NCBI GenBank assembly: GCA_964447925.1
Contig: CAYUUP010000007.1
Span: 1-31,301 of the forward strand
DNA length: 31,301 bases
Direction of reading: 5' to 3'
Origin: CAYUUP01 sp964447925
GTDB taxonomy: Bacteria > Bacillota > Clostridia > Oscillospirales > Oscillospiraceae
A program made the translations under genes and the position numbers. Every line of letters begins with the position of its first letter. Positions within the stretch are counted from its first letter, which is position 1. This document shows, in pieces, positions 1-6,689 of the stretch. The notes under the pieces are model-generated. The model did no database searches, had not been told where the DNA came from, and saw only the letters and a program-made list of their open reading frames with translations.

Positions 1-1260
1 GCCCTGTGGCCCTTTTCCACCCTGGGATGGCCCGATGAGGACGCCGAGGACTACAAGTATTTCTATCCCACCAGCACCCTGGTTACAGGGTACGACATCA
101 TCGGCTTCTGGGTCAGCCGTATGATTTTCTCCGGTCTGGCCTATACTGGCAAGCCCCCCTTCGACACCGTGGTGATCCACGGTATCGTCCGGGACAGCCA
201 GGGCCGCAAGATGTCCAAGTCCCTGGGCAACGGTATCGACCCGCTGGAGGTCATCCGACAGTACGGCGCGGATGCCCTGCGGATGATGCTGGTGATGGGC
301 TCAACGCCTGGAAATGATATGCGTTACAGCGAAGAGAAAGTCACCGCGATGCGGAACTTCGCAAACAAGATTTGGAATGCCTCCCGCTTCCTGCTGATGA
401 ACCTGACCATCAAGGAGTGCAGATTGCCGGAGAAACTGGAACTGGAGGACAAGTGGATCCTCTGCCGGCTGAATGAGGCCATCCAGTCCATCACAGAGAA
501 TATGGAAAAGTATGAGCTGGGTGTGGCGGCACAGAAAATCTATGACTTCATCTGGGATAGCTACTGTGACTGGTATATCGAGCTGACAAAGTCCCGTCTC
601 ACCGGAGCGGATATGGCAGCCAAGGAGCAGGCCCAGCAGGTGCTGTGCTATGTGCTGACAGACATCCTGAAGCTGCTGCATCCCTTTATGCCCTTTATCA
701 CCGAGGAGATTTGGCAGGCCCTGCCCCATGAGGGGGACTTCCTGATGCTTCAGGACTGGCCTACAGCCCGGCCTGATTTCGGCTTTGCAGCCGAAGCTAG
801 GGAGATGGAGCGCGTCATGGAGGCCATTAAGGGAATCCGGGCCAGGCGGGCGGAGATGAATGTGCCTCCCTCCAAGAAGGCGGCTCTCATCGTGGTGACG
901 GAGCAGAAGACGGCTTTCACCGCCGGCATTCCTTTTCTACAGCGGCTGGCCGGGGCATCGGAGGTCCATCTGGCAGACAATGCCCCCGATGACTTGAACG
1001 GCATGGTGTCCATCGTCACCGCAGACGCCAAGCTCTATATCCCCATGCGGGAGCTGGTAGATATGGAGAAGGAACGGGCACGAGTGGAAAAGGAACTGAA
1101 AAAGGCCCAGGGAACCCTGGCAGGCATTGAGAAAAAACTCCAGAACCAGGGCTTCCTCTCTAAGGCCCCGGAGCAGGTGGTCAGCAGTGAGCGGGAGCGG
1201 GCAGAGCGCACCCGGACGCTGATTGCACAGCTGGAGGAGTCGCTGGCAGCACTGGGGTGA
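1..1260 (+). CDS. valS: Valyl-tRNA synthetase, C-terminal part (5' end outside window)
   Basis: Charges tRNA-Val with valine in the cytoplasm (class Ia synthetase). The frame is open from base 1, and the segment before the first ATG at 121 also reads as ValRS (ALWPFSTLGWP, then YFYPTSTLVTGYDII), so the gene continues upstream. The KMSKS ATP-binding loop is present (KMSKSLGNGIDPLEVI, around bases 208-255). The anticodon-binding helical domain follows, with DSYCDWYIELTK and PFMPFITEEIWQALP. The last 60 or so residues form the coiled-coil arm typical of ValRS (VDMEKERARVEKELKKAQ). The gene ends at TGA 1258-1260. The next gene has its own promoter at 1403, so valS is probably not the main driver of the aro operon. 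Identity is very secure; only the N-terminal part is unseen. Confidence 0.97.
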   Translation, partial: ALWPFSTLGWPDEDAEDYKYFYPTSTLVTGYDIIGFWVSRMIFSGLAYTGKPPFDTVVIHGIVRDSQGRKMSKSLGNGIDPLEVIRQYGADALRMMLVMGSTPGNDMRYSEEKVTAMRNFANKIWNASRFLLMNLTIKECRLPEKLELEDKWILCRLNEAIQSITENMEKYELGVAAQKIYDFIWDSYCDWYIELTKSRLTGADMAAKEQAQQVLCYVLTDILKLLHPFMPFITEEIWQALPHEGDFLMLQDWPTARPDFGFAAEAREMERVMEAIKGIRARRAEMNVPPSKKAALIVVTEQKTAFTAGIPFLQRLAGASEVHLADNAPDDLNGMVSIVTADAKLYIPMRELVDMEKERARVEKELKKAQGTLAGIEKKLQNQGFLSKAPEQVVSSERERAERTRTLIAQLEESLAALG

Positions 1261-1270
1261 TTCTTGCTTT

Positions 1271-1357
1271 CCCGGGCAGCGCGGCTGGCTTTCCCGGGAT
1301 CCTGTATTAGAACCGTGGTGCGATGTCCGCATCGCCCCGCAGCTCTTCTGAGCTGCG
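1271..1357 (+). other. Cluster of three hairpins after valS
   Basis: Three inverted repeats follow the valS stop. At 1271-1298, CCCGGGCAGC pairs with GCTG and a second CCCGGG, with GCTTT bulged; GCTTTCCCGGG is also a direct repeat (1266-1276 and 1288-1298). At 1320-1335 there is GCGATG-tccg-CATCGC. At 1338-1357 there is a perfect 8-bp stem CGCAGCTC-ttct-GAGCTGCG. None is followed by a U-tract, so this is not a standard intrinsic terminator. It may stabilise the valS mRNA 3' end or belong to an unrecognised structured RNA. Function unknown. Confidence 0.45.
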
Positions 1358-1402
1358 TTGTGGGTACGGCGGTGGCACTGCAAGAAAAATCTCAAAAAAG
1401 GC

Positions 1403-1430
1403 TTGCTTTTTCCGGATAAAGTGTTATAAT
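1403..1430 (+). promoter_or_regulatory. Sigma-A promoter of the aro operon
   Basis: TTGCTT at 1403-1408 and a perfect TATAAT at 1425-1430, separated by 16 bases. Transcription would start near 1437, giving an untranslated leader of about 280 bases before aroF. The spacer is one base short of ideal, but the -10 is consensus. Confidence 0.75.
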
Positions 1431-1515
1431 AAGGCCAGTCTTATCTCTGTTATGCCCGGTCGGGAGCAGAGTTAACGATTCCCAACCCATTCAGACTGTA
1501 AAGGCGAGGTCCACT

Positions 1516-1608
1516 ATGAAGCTGAGAAATCGCACGACTGCATCCTATTATTCCTTTACCTTTAGCTGGGGCCGATTTTGGGCGTCGGCTTTCTGGCACG
1601 GATATTGA
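1516..1608 (+). CDS. Leader peptide rich in Phe, Tyr and Trp (30 codons)
   Basis: A small ORF starts at ATG 1516 and stops at TGA 1606-1608. AAGGCGAGG (1501-1509) precedes it as a ribosome binding site. Ten of the 30 codons are aromatic: Tyr 11, 12 and 30; Phe 14, 16, 21 and 26; Trp 18, 22 and 27. They alternate with small or polar residues, as in YYSFTFSW. All three aromatic amino acids are sampled, which fits control of the common shikimate trunk rather than one branch. No signal peptide or membrane segment is expected. Its job is probably to be translated, not to act as a protein. It sits between the aro promoter and the terminator directly upstream of the DAHP synthase gene. Chance occurrence of this composition at this position is very unlikely. 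Confidence 0.85.
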   Translation: MKLRNRTTASYYSFTFSWGRFWASAFWHGY

Positions 1609-1662
1609 TGGGATGAAATGAATGGGTCTTCCTGCGGGGAGAAAGGGTAGCTTTGTAAGCCT

Positions 1663-1702
1663 GGGACTCATTGATTTTATCAGTGAGTCCCATTTACTTT
1701 TT
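1663..1702 (+). terminator. Attenuator terminator upstream of aroF
   Basis: A 13-bp hairpin: 1663-1675 (GGGACTCATTGAT) pairs with 1679-1691 around a 3-base loop, with one T-G wobble. The tract ATTTACTTTTT (1692-1702) follows. It stands only 17 bases before the aroF start codon, so it would stop transcription before the first structural gene. Its 5' arm is the partner of the antiterminator segment at 1612-1630. Confidence 0.9.
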
Positions 1703-1719
1703 CAGAAAGGAAGCTATTT

Positions 1720-2736
1720 ATGGTCATTATTATGAAACCGGGCGCGACCCAAGAGGAAATTAACCAGCTGGCAGCCAAGATGGAGAGCCAGAATTTTCAG
1801 GTTGGCATTACCCACGGCGTGGGCTGCACCATCCTGGGGCTGGTGGGTGACACCACCTGCCTGGACATGGATAAGCTGATGCTGAACAAGAGCGTGGAGC
1901 GTGTTATGCGGGTGCAGGAGCCCTATAAAAAGGCCAACCGCAAGTTCCACCCGGAGGACACCGTGGTGGATGTCTGCGGTGTCCGTGTGGGCGGCGGGAA
2001 TTTTGCCGTTATGGCAGGCCCCTGTTCGGTGGAAAGTCCGGAGCAGATCACCGGAGTGGCTAAGGATGTGAAAAGGCTGGGAGCCGCCATGCTCCGGGGC
2101 GGCGCGTTCAAGCCTCGCACCTCTCCATATTCCTTCCAGGGTATGGGCCTGGAGGGGCTGGAGCTGCTGATCGAGGCCCGCAGAGCCACCGGTCTACCGG
2201 TGGTCACCGAGCTGATGAGTCCAAAATACTGCGAGATATTCGAGGAAAAGGTGGATCTTGTGCAGATTGGTGCCCGGAATATGCAGAATTTCGACCTGCT
2301 GAAGGAGGTGGGCAGAATGAGCAAGCCCGTCCTGCTGAAGCGGGGCCTCTCCAGCACTTATGAGGAGTGGATCATGTCTGCCGAATATATCATGAGCGCC
2401 GGCAACGAGAACGTCATCCTCTGTGAGCGGGGCATCCGCACCTTTGAGACCTACACCCGCAACACCCTGGATGTGGCCGCCATCCCTGCCGTGAAGCGGA
2501 TGAGCCATCTGCCTGTGATTGTTGACCCCTCCCACTCTGGCGGCTATACCTGGCTGGTGGAGCCGCTGGCCCTGGCCGCCGTGGCCGCAGGCGCCGATGG
2601 GCTGATTATTGAAGTCCACAACGACCCGCCCCATGCCAAATGCGATGGACAGCAGTCCCTGACGCCGGAGCAGTTCGGCACCCTGATGGATAAAGTGCGG
2701 GCGCTGACGGAACTGACGGGTAAGAGATTGGTATAA
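1720..2736 (+). CDS. aroF: 3-Deoxy-7-phosphoheptulonate (DAHP) synthase, type I-beta
   Basis: Condenses phosphoenolpyruvate and erythrose 4-phosphate, the first committed shikimate step, in the cytoplasm. The 338-residue protein has an N-terminal ferredoxin-like domain (about 1-70; MVIIMKPGATQEEI) and then the TIM-barrel (GPCSVES at 101-107, GAFKPRTSPYSFQG at 128-141). Expected metal ligands are visible: Cys102, His272 (DPSHSGG), Glu298 (IEVH) and Asp309 (CDG). This spacing matches, from memory, the Thermotoga maritima enzyme. In that subfamily the N-terminal domain mediates feedback by tyrosine or phenylalanine, so allosteric control is likely here as well. The start at 1720 has AGAAAGGAAG just upstream. 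It is the first structural gene of the operon, directly behind the attenuator. The symbol could equally be aroG or aroH depending on naming. Confidence 0.96.
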   Translation: MVIIMKPGATQEEINQLAAKMESQNFQVGITHGVGCTILGLVGDTTCLDMDKLMLNKSVERVMRVQEPYKKANRKFHPEDTVVDVCGVRVGGGNFAVMAGPCSVESPEQITGVAKDVKRLGAAMLRGGAFKPRTSPYSFQGMGLEGLELLIEARRATGLPVVTELMSPKYCEIFEEKVDLVQIGARNMQNFDLLKEVGRMSKPVLLKRGLSSTYEEWIMSAEYIMSAGNENVILCERGIRTFETYTRNTLDVAAIPAVKRMSHLPVIVDPSHSGGYTWLVEPLALAAVAAGADGLIIEVHNDPPHAKCDGQQSLTPEQFGTLMDKVRALTELTGKRLV

Positions 2737-2765
2737 GATGGAAATCTGTGACAGGAGGGAGCGGC

Positions 2766-3845
2766 ATGAAAGCGCTCACGGTAGACCTGCCGGGACGGGA
2801 ATATGAAATCATCATCGCGCCGGAGCTGCTGGTTCAGACGGGGCAGCACTGCCGGGCGGTTCTGCCCAGAGCAAAAAAAATGGCCCTGGTCAGTGACAGC
2901 AATGTGGCCCCTCTGTACAGCCAGACTGTGCTGGACAGCCTGACCGCTGCCGGGTTTGAAGCAAAGCTGTTCGTCATCCCCGCCGGGGAGCAAAGCAAGA
3001 ATGCCCGCGAGCTTGCCCGGCTTTGGGAGGGCTTTATGAATTTTGGCCTGACCCGCACTGACGCTGTGGCTGCTCTGGGCGGCGGCGTGGTGGGAGATCT
3101 GGCAGGCTTTGCTGCCGCCACTATTCTCCGGGGCGTGGACTTCATCCAGCTTCCCACCACCCTGCTGGCCCAGGTGGATTCCTCGGTGGGGGGCAAGACG
3201 GCCATCGACCTGGAGGCGGGCAAGAATCTGGCTGGGGCCTTCTATCAGCCCAGGCTGGTTCTCATGGATCCGGAGACGCTGGACACGCTGGATGACAGGA
3301 CTTTCGCTGATGGGATGGCGGAGGTCATCAAATACGGCTGCATTCAGGACAAGGCGTTTTTCAATTTTCTGGCGGCCCGACCCTCCCGGGGGGCAATTAT
3401 GGCTGAGATTGAATACGTTCTGTACACCTGCTGTAATATTAAACGCAGAGTAGTTGTAGAGGACGAGCGGGACACCGGTCTGCGGATGATTTTGAACTTC
3501 GGTCACACCATCGGCCACGCCTATGAGCTGGCGGGACACTATAAGACATGGACCCACGGTCAAGCGGTGGCGGCAGGAATGTGTACTGCGGAGCGGATGG
3601 GCTTTTATCTTGGAGTCACGGCGTCGGAGGGCTTTTCCGCCCTGCTGGCCCTGCTGGATGCCTTCCGGCTGCCCACCCAGATCCAGTGTGACTGGAATGC
3701 TGTTGTCTCTGCCGTGGGACTGGATAAAAAGGGTGCAGGGGAGAGCATCACCATGATTTTTCTGGAAGAAATTGGCAAGGCCCTGCCTGTAAAAATGAAA
3801 AAAGAGGACGTACTCCAAACGCTGGCGTGCGTCCTCGGAGGGTGA
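2766..3845 (+). CDS. aroB: 3-Dehydroquinate synthase
   Basis: Converts DAHP to 3-dehydroquinate, using NAD and a divalent metal. The 359-residue protein shows the NAD-binding segment GGGVVGDLAGFAAAT (around 105-119), then TTLLAQVDSSVGGKTAID (131-148). Metal ligands are Glu186 (AEVIKYG), His247 (NFGHTIGHAYE) and His264 (HGQAVAAGM). The ATG at 2766 is chosen because AGGAGGG lies 6 bases upstream; an upstream GTG at 2748 has no such site. It lies 29 bases after aroF and 5 bases before aroA in the same operon. The fold and residues are standard, with nothing odd. Confidence 0.97.
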   Translation: MKALTVDLPGREYEIIIAPELLVQTGQHCRAVLPRAKKMALVSDSNVAPLYSQTVLDSLTAAGFEAKLFVIPAGEQSKNARELARLWEGFMNFGLTRTDAVAALGGGVVGDLAGFAAATILRGVDFIQLPTTLLAQVDSSVGGKTAIDLEAGKNLAGAFYQPRLVLMDPETLDTLDDRTFADGMAEVIKYGCIQDKAFFNFLAARPSRGAIMAEIEYVLYTCCNIKRRVVVEDERDTGLRMILNFGHTIGHAYELAGHYKTWTHGQAVAAGMCTAERMGFYLGVTASEGFSALLALLDAFRLPTQIQCDWNAVVSAVGLDKKGAGESITMIFLEEIGKALPVKMKKEDVLQTLACVLGG

Positions 3846-3850
3846 TGCGC

Positions 3851-5083
3851 ATGAAAATCACCATCATGCCAGCAAGACTGCGGGGCAGCGTGACGCCTCC
3901 CTCATCCAAAAGCCAGAGTCACCGGTTGCTGCTTGCCGCTGCTCTGGCCGATGGGGAGAGCAGTCTGAAAAATATTTCCCCCAGCTGGGACATCGAGGCC
4001 ACCATCGGCTGTATGACGGCGCTGGGGGCGGAGATCTCCGAAAACGGAGGGCGGATATGGGGAATCCCTCACCCCTTCCGGAAGCGGGACGAGCTGCCCC
4101 TCCTGGACTGCGGGGAGTCTGGCTCCACCCTGCGCTTTCTCATCCCTGTGGCACTGGCAGTGGCCGGGGGTGGACGATTTGTGGGCCGAGGGCGGCTCCC
4201 GGAGCGGCCCCAGACGCCCTATTTTGAACTGTTTGCGGAGAAAGGGATTTTCTATGAGCAGAGGGGCGGCGTACTGACGGTGCAGGGGATGCTGACGCCG
4301 GGGCGGTACGCGCTGCCGGGGAACGTGTCCAGCCAGTTTGTCACCGGTCTGCTCTACGCTCTGCCGCTGCTGGACGGGGATTCCGATATTGTGCTGACCT
4401 CGGCGCTGGAGTCCGCCGCCTATGTGGATATGACGTTGGCGGCGCTGGCAGCTTTCGGCGTAACGGCGGTCCCCGCCGAGACGGGCTGGCACGTTCCGGG
4501 AAATCAGATCTTTCAGCCCCAGACGCTGGCGGCAGAGGGGGACTGGTCCCAAGCGGCATTCTATTACGCCATGAACGGGCTGGGCAGTCAAATTGAGATT
4601 TTGGGACTGGACGGGGATTCCTGTCAGGGGGACAGGGCGGTGGCGGAGTACTGCCGCCGGATGGACGCCCCCGGCCCGGTGACGCTGGATGTCAGCCAGT
4701 GTCCCGACCTGGCCCCGGCGCTGGCCGTCCGGGCGGCCCTCCGGGCAGGGGAGGTCACGGAAATTGTGGGCGGTGCGCGGCTCCGGCTGAAGGAGTGCGA
4801 CCGCATTGATGCCATCACCACGGAGATGAACCGGCTGGGGGCGGATATCGTCCAGCGCCCGGACAGTATGACTATCCGGGGCGTTTCCTCCCTCCGGGGA
4901 GGCGGGGCGGATAGCCACAACGACCACCGCATCGCCATGATGCTGGCGGCGGCGGCTACCCGGGCCGACGGCCCCGTGACCATCCGGGGGGCGGAGAGCG
5001 TGGGAAAGTCCTATCCCCGGTTTTGGGCGGATTATAAGAGTCTGGGCGGACAGATAAGGGAGGACGGCCCATGGGAATACTGA
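3851..5083 (+). CDS. aroA: 3-Phosphoshikimate 1-carboxyvinyltransferase (EPSP synthase)
   Basis: Transfers enolpyruvate from PEP to shikimate 3-phosphate. The 410-residue protein has the substrate-binding start SSKSQSHR (Lys20, Ser21, Arg25), CGESGSTLRFLIP (88-99), LPERPQTPYF (117-125), SSQFVTGLL (160-168), the catalytic-region Asp in CPDLAP (Asp286), KECDRID (314-320), SHNDHRIAMM (355-364) and the C-terminal GKSYPRFW. The loop GESGSTLR differs from the Escherichia coli GNAGTAMR but keeps the glycine equivalent to Gly96. ATG 3851 is preferred because GGAGGG (3837-3842) sits 8 bases away; ATG 3845 would be only 2 bases from it. The 3' end overlaps the GNAT gene by 13 bases. Confidence 0.96.
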   Translation: MKITIMPARLRGSVTPPSSKSQSHRLLLAAALADGESSLKNISPSWDIEATIGCMTALGAEISENGGRIWGIPHPFRKRDELPLLDCGESGSTLRFLIPVALAVAGGGRFVGRGRLPERPQTPYFELFAEKGIFYEQRGGVLTVQGMLTPGRYALPGNVSSQFVTGLLYALPLLDGDSDIVLTSALESAAYVDMTLAALAAFGVTAVPAETGWHVPGNQIFQPQTLAAEGDWSQAAFYYAMNGLGSQIEILGLDGDSCQGDRAVAEYCRRMDAPGPVTLDVSQCPDLAPALAVRAALRAGEVTEIVGGARLRLKECDRIDAITTEMNRLGADIVQRPDSMTIRGVSSLRGGGADSHNDHRIAMMLAAAATRADGPVTIRGAESVGKSYPRFWADYKSLGGQIREDGPWEY

Positions 5084-5598
5084 AGCTCGTTTTACCGACG
5101 TTGGCCTATCTCGATCAGATCGCCGGCTATCGCCGGGAATTTCTGGAGATGGGGGGCTCCATGGACGGTGCCGGCCCTCTGCGCAAGATGGCGGATCCGG
5201 CGGACTGGCTGGAGAGCGTGGAGCGGCACGCTCACCGGGAGACCGTCCCTGAGGGCAGGGTGCAGTCCACTCAGTTTCTGGCCGTGCGGGAGGCGGACGA
5301 CCGACTGGTGGGAATGATACAGGTTCGCCACTATTTCAACGCATATCTGGAGAAATATGCCGGGCACATCGGCTATTCTGTCCGGCCAAGCGAGCGGCGG
5401 AAGGGCTACGCGAAGGAGATGCTGCGGCAATGCCTGCCCTATTGCCGGGAGATCGGCCTTATGCGGGTGATGATCGCCTGCAATGATAACAACGAGGCCA
5501 GCCGGAGGACGATACTTGCAAACGGCGGCGTCTATGAAAAGACTGTCTATGAGCCGGATGAGAAGGTCAATCTGGAGCAGTACTGGATCACGTTATAG
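5071..5598 (+). CDS. GNAT-family N-acetyltransferase of unknown substrate
   Basis: A 175-residue protein with a GNAT fold signature: IGYSVRPSERRKGYAKEML (100-118) carries the acetyl-CoA pyrophosphate loop (Arg109-x-x-Gly112-x-Ala114). ACNDNNEASRR (136-146) is the usual Asn...Ser segment before the last strand. The start overlaps the aroA end by 13 bases and has AGGGAGG upstream (5058-5064), so it is translationally coupled to aroA. The aroC start follows its stop by 13 bases. It resembles the broad COG3981-type group of predicted acetyltransferases. Its place inside the shikimate operon suggests a link to aromatic metabolism, for example acetylating an intermediate or an aromatic amine. This is inference only, and a passive passenger gene is equally possible. 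Confidence 0.85.
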   Translation: MGILKLVLPTLAYLDQIAGYRREFLEMGGSMDGAGPLRKMADPADWLESVERHAHRETVPEGRVQSTQFLAVREADDRLVGMIQVRHYFNAYLEKYAGHIGYSVRPSERRKGYAKEMLRQCLPYCREIGLMRVMIACNDNNEASRRTILANGGVYEKTVYEPDEKVNLEQYWITL

Positions 5599-5611
5599 AG
5601 GAGCGTCAGCC

Positions 5612-6676
5612 ATGAGATATTCGATATTCGGGGAGAGCCACGGCCCGGCCATCGGTGTGGTGCTGGAGGGCGTCATCGCCGGACTGGAACTGGATATGGA
5701 GGCCATAGCCGCCGAGCTGGCCCGCCGGGCCCCCGGCCGGGATGACCTTTCTACCTCGCGAAAGGAGGCGGACGTGCCGGAGATACTCTCCGGGGTGACG
5801 GGCGGCGTCACCAACGGTGCGCCCCTCTGCGCTATTATCCGCAACACCGACACCCGCAGCGGGGACTATGAAAAAACCCGCTGGCTGGCCCGGCCGGGAC
5901 ACGCCGACTGGCCCGCTTTTGTGAAGTACGACGGATGGAACGACTACCGGGGCGGCGGACACTTCTCTGGGCGGCTGACGGCCCCGCTGGTCTTTGCCGG
6001 CGCGGTGGCGAAGCAGTTGTTGGAGAAGTATTATGGGGATGTCACCGTCGGTGCGCATATCAAGTCTATCGCCGGTATCGAGGACGGGCCGTTCCGCCCC
6101 TCCCCTGCCCTGCTGGCGGAGCTGCGGAGAAAGCCCTTTCCCACCGTGGACGATGGCCAGGGGGAGAAGATGCAGGCCGCTATTCGGGCGGCCCGGGATG
6201 AACGGGACAGCGTGGGGGGCGTCATCGAGTGCGCCCTGCTGGGCATTGAGGACGGACAGGGCGGGCCCGACTTCGGCCACAACGTGGAGGGAATTTTCTC
6301 TCAGTATCTCTTTGCTGTCCCCGGCGTCAAGGGGGTGGCCTTTGGAGACGGCTTCGATATGGCGGCCCTCCGGGGCAGTCAGGCCAACGACGCCCTCTAT
6401 GTCCGGACGGAGGAGAACCAAAAGACCGTGTTCTCCCCCACCAACCACTCCGGCGGGGTCAACGGCGGTATCACCAACGGTCTGCCCATTGTATTTTCCG
6501 TGGCCATGCGGCCTACCGCCAGCATTGAACGGGAGCAGGATACCATTGACATGAGGACTATGGATAACGCCAAGCTGACCATAGAGGGCCGCCATGACCC
6601 CTGTATCGTCCGCCGGGCGGTGCCGGTTATCGAGGCAGCGGCGGCGCTGGCTGCCTGCGAACTGGTGGGATTTTGA
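5612..6676 (+). CDS. aroC: Chorismate synthase
   Basis: Converts EPSP to chorismate with reduced FMN, the last shikimate-trunk step. The 354-residue protein begins at FGESHGPAIG (6-15) and contains GRDDLSTSR (42-50), RPGHADW (94-100), YRGGGHFSGRLTAPL (112-126), the FMN-site region PDFGHNVEG, NHSGGVNGGITNG, and a C-terminal GRHDPCIVRRAVPV. The reading frame is open 43 codons further upstream, inside the GNAT gene, but ATG 5612 has GAGGAG (5598-5603) and begins exactly at the conserved N-terminus. It lies between the GNAT gene and pheA, whose ribosome binding site overlaps the aroC stop. Confidence 0.97.
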   Translation: MRYSIFGESHGPAIGVVLEGVIAGLELDMEAIAAELARRAPGRDDLSTSRKEADVPEILSGVTGGVTNGAPLCAIIRNTDTRSGDYEKTRWLARPGHADWPAFVKYDGWNDYRGGGHFSGRLTAPLVFAGAVAKQLLEKYYGDVTVGAHIKSIAGIEDGPFRPSPALLAELRRKPFPTVDDGQGEKMQAAIRAARDERDSVGGVIECALLGIEDGQGGPDFGHNVEGIFSQYLFAVPGVKGVAFGDGFDMAALRGSQANDALYVRTEENQKTVFSPTNHSGGVNGGITNGLPIVFSVAMRPTASIEREQDTIDMRTMDNAKLTIEGRHDPCIVRRAVPVIEAAAALAACELVGF

Positions 6677-6689
6677 GGAGGACAGCGTA

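Larger units (their letters stand above)
1437..1702 (+). promoter_or_regulatory. Aromatic amino acid attenuator leader
   Basis: Segments seen in order are: a 5' hairpin 1445-1471 (CTCTG...CAGAG enclosing CCC-ggtc-GGG); segment 1, ACCCATTCA at 1485-1493; the leader ORF 1516-1608; segment 2 at 1612-1630; segment 3 at 1663-1681; segment 4 at 1679-1691; and a U-rich tract to 1702. Segment 2 pairs with 1663-1681 over 19 positions with one mismatch (1620/1673) and a few G-U pairs, forming an antiterminator that excludes the terminator. Segment 1 pairs perfectly over 9 bp with 1619-1627, forming an anti-antiterminator. The leader ORF stop (1606-1608) lies 3 bases before segment 2, so a ribosome finishing the peptide would cover segment 2 and favour termination. 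A ribosome stalled on aromatic codons would leave it free. The pairing is direct observation; the mechanism is inferred by analogy with classical trp/phe attenuation. Confidence 0.8.

Noticed and set aside
1371..1381. T-box-like GGTGGCACTGC between valS and the aro promoter
   Set aside because: It differs from the T-box core at two positions, has no specifier stem or matching terminator, and lies upstream of the aro promoter.
2544..3818. 424-codon open frame on the minus strand opposite aroB
   Set aside because: It is an antisense shadow of a clearly coding gene in GC-rich DNA, with no start site signal and no family features. The same applies to the frames at 3902-4927, 5606-6730 and 6627-7865.
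5483..5611. 43-residue N-terminal extension of chorismate synthase
   Set aside because: It lies inside the GNAT gene in another frame, and ATG 5612 with GAGGAG begins at the conserved N-terminus.
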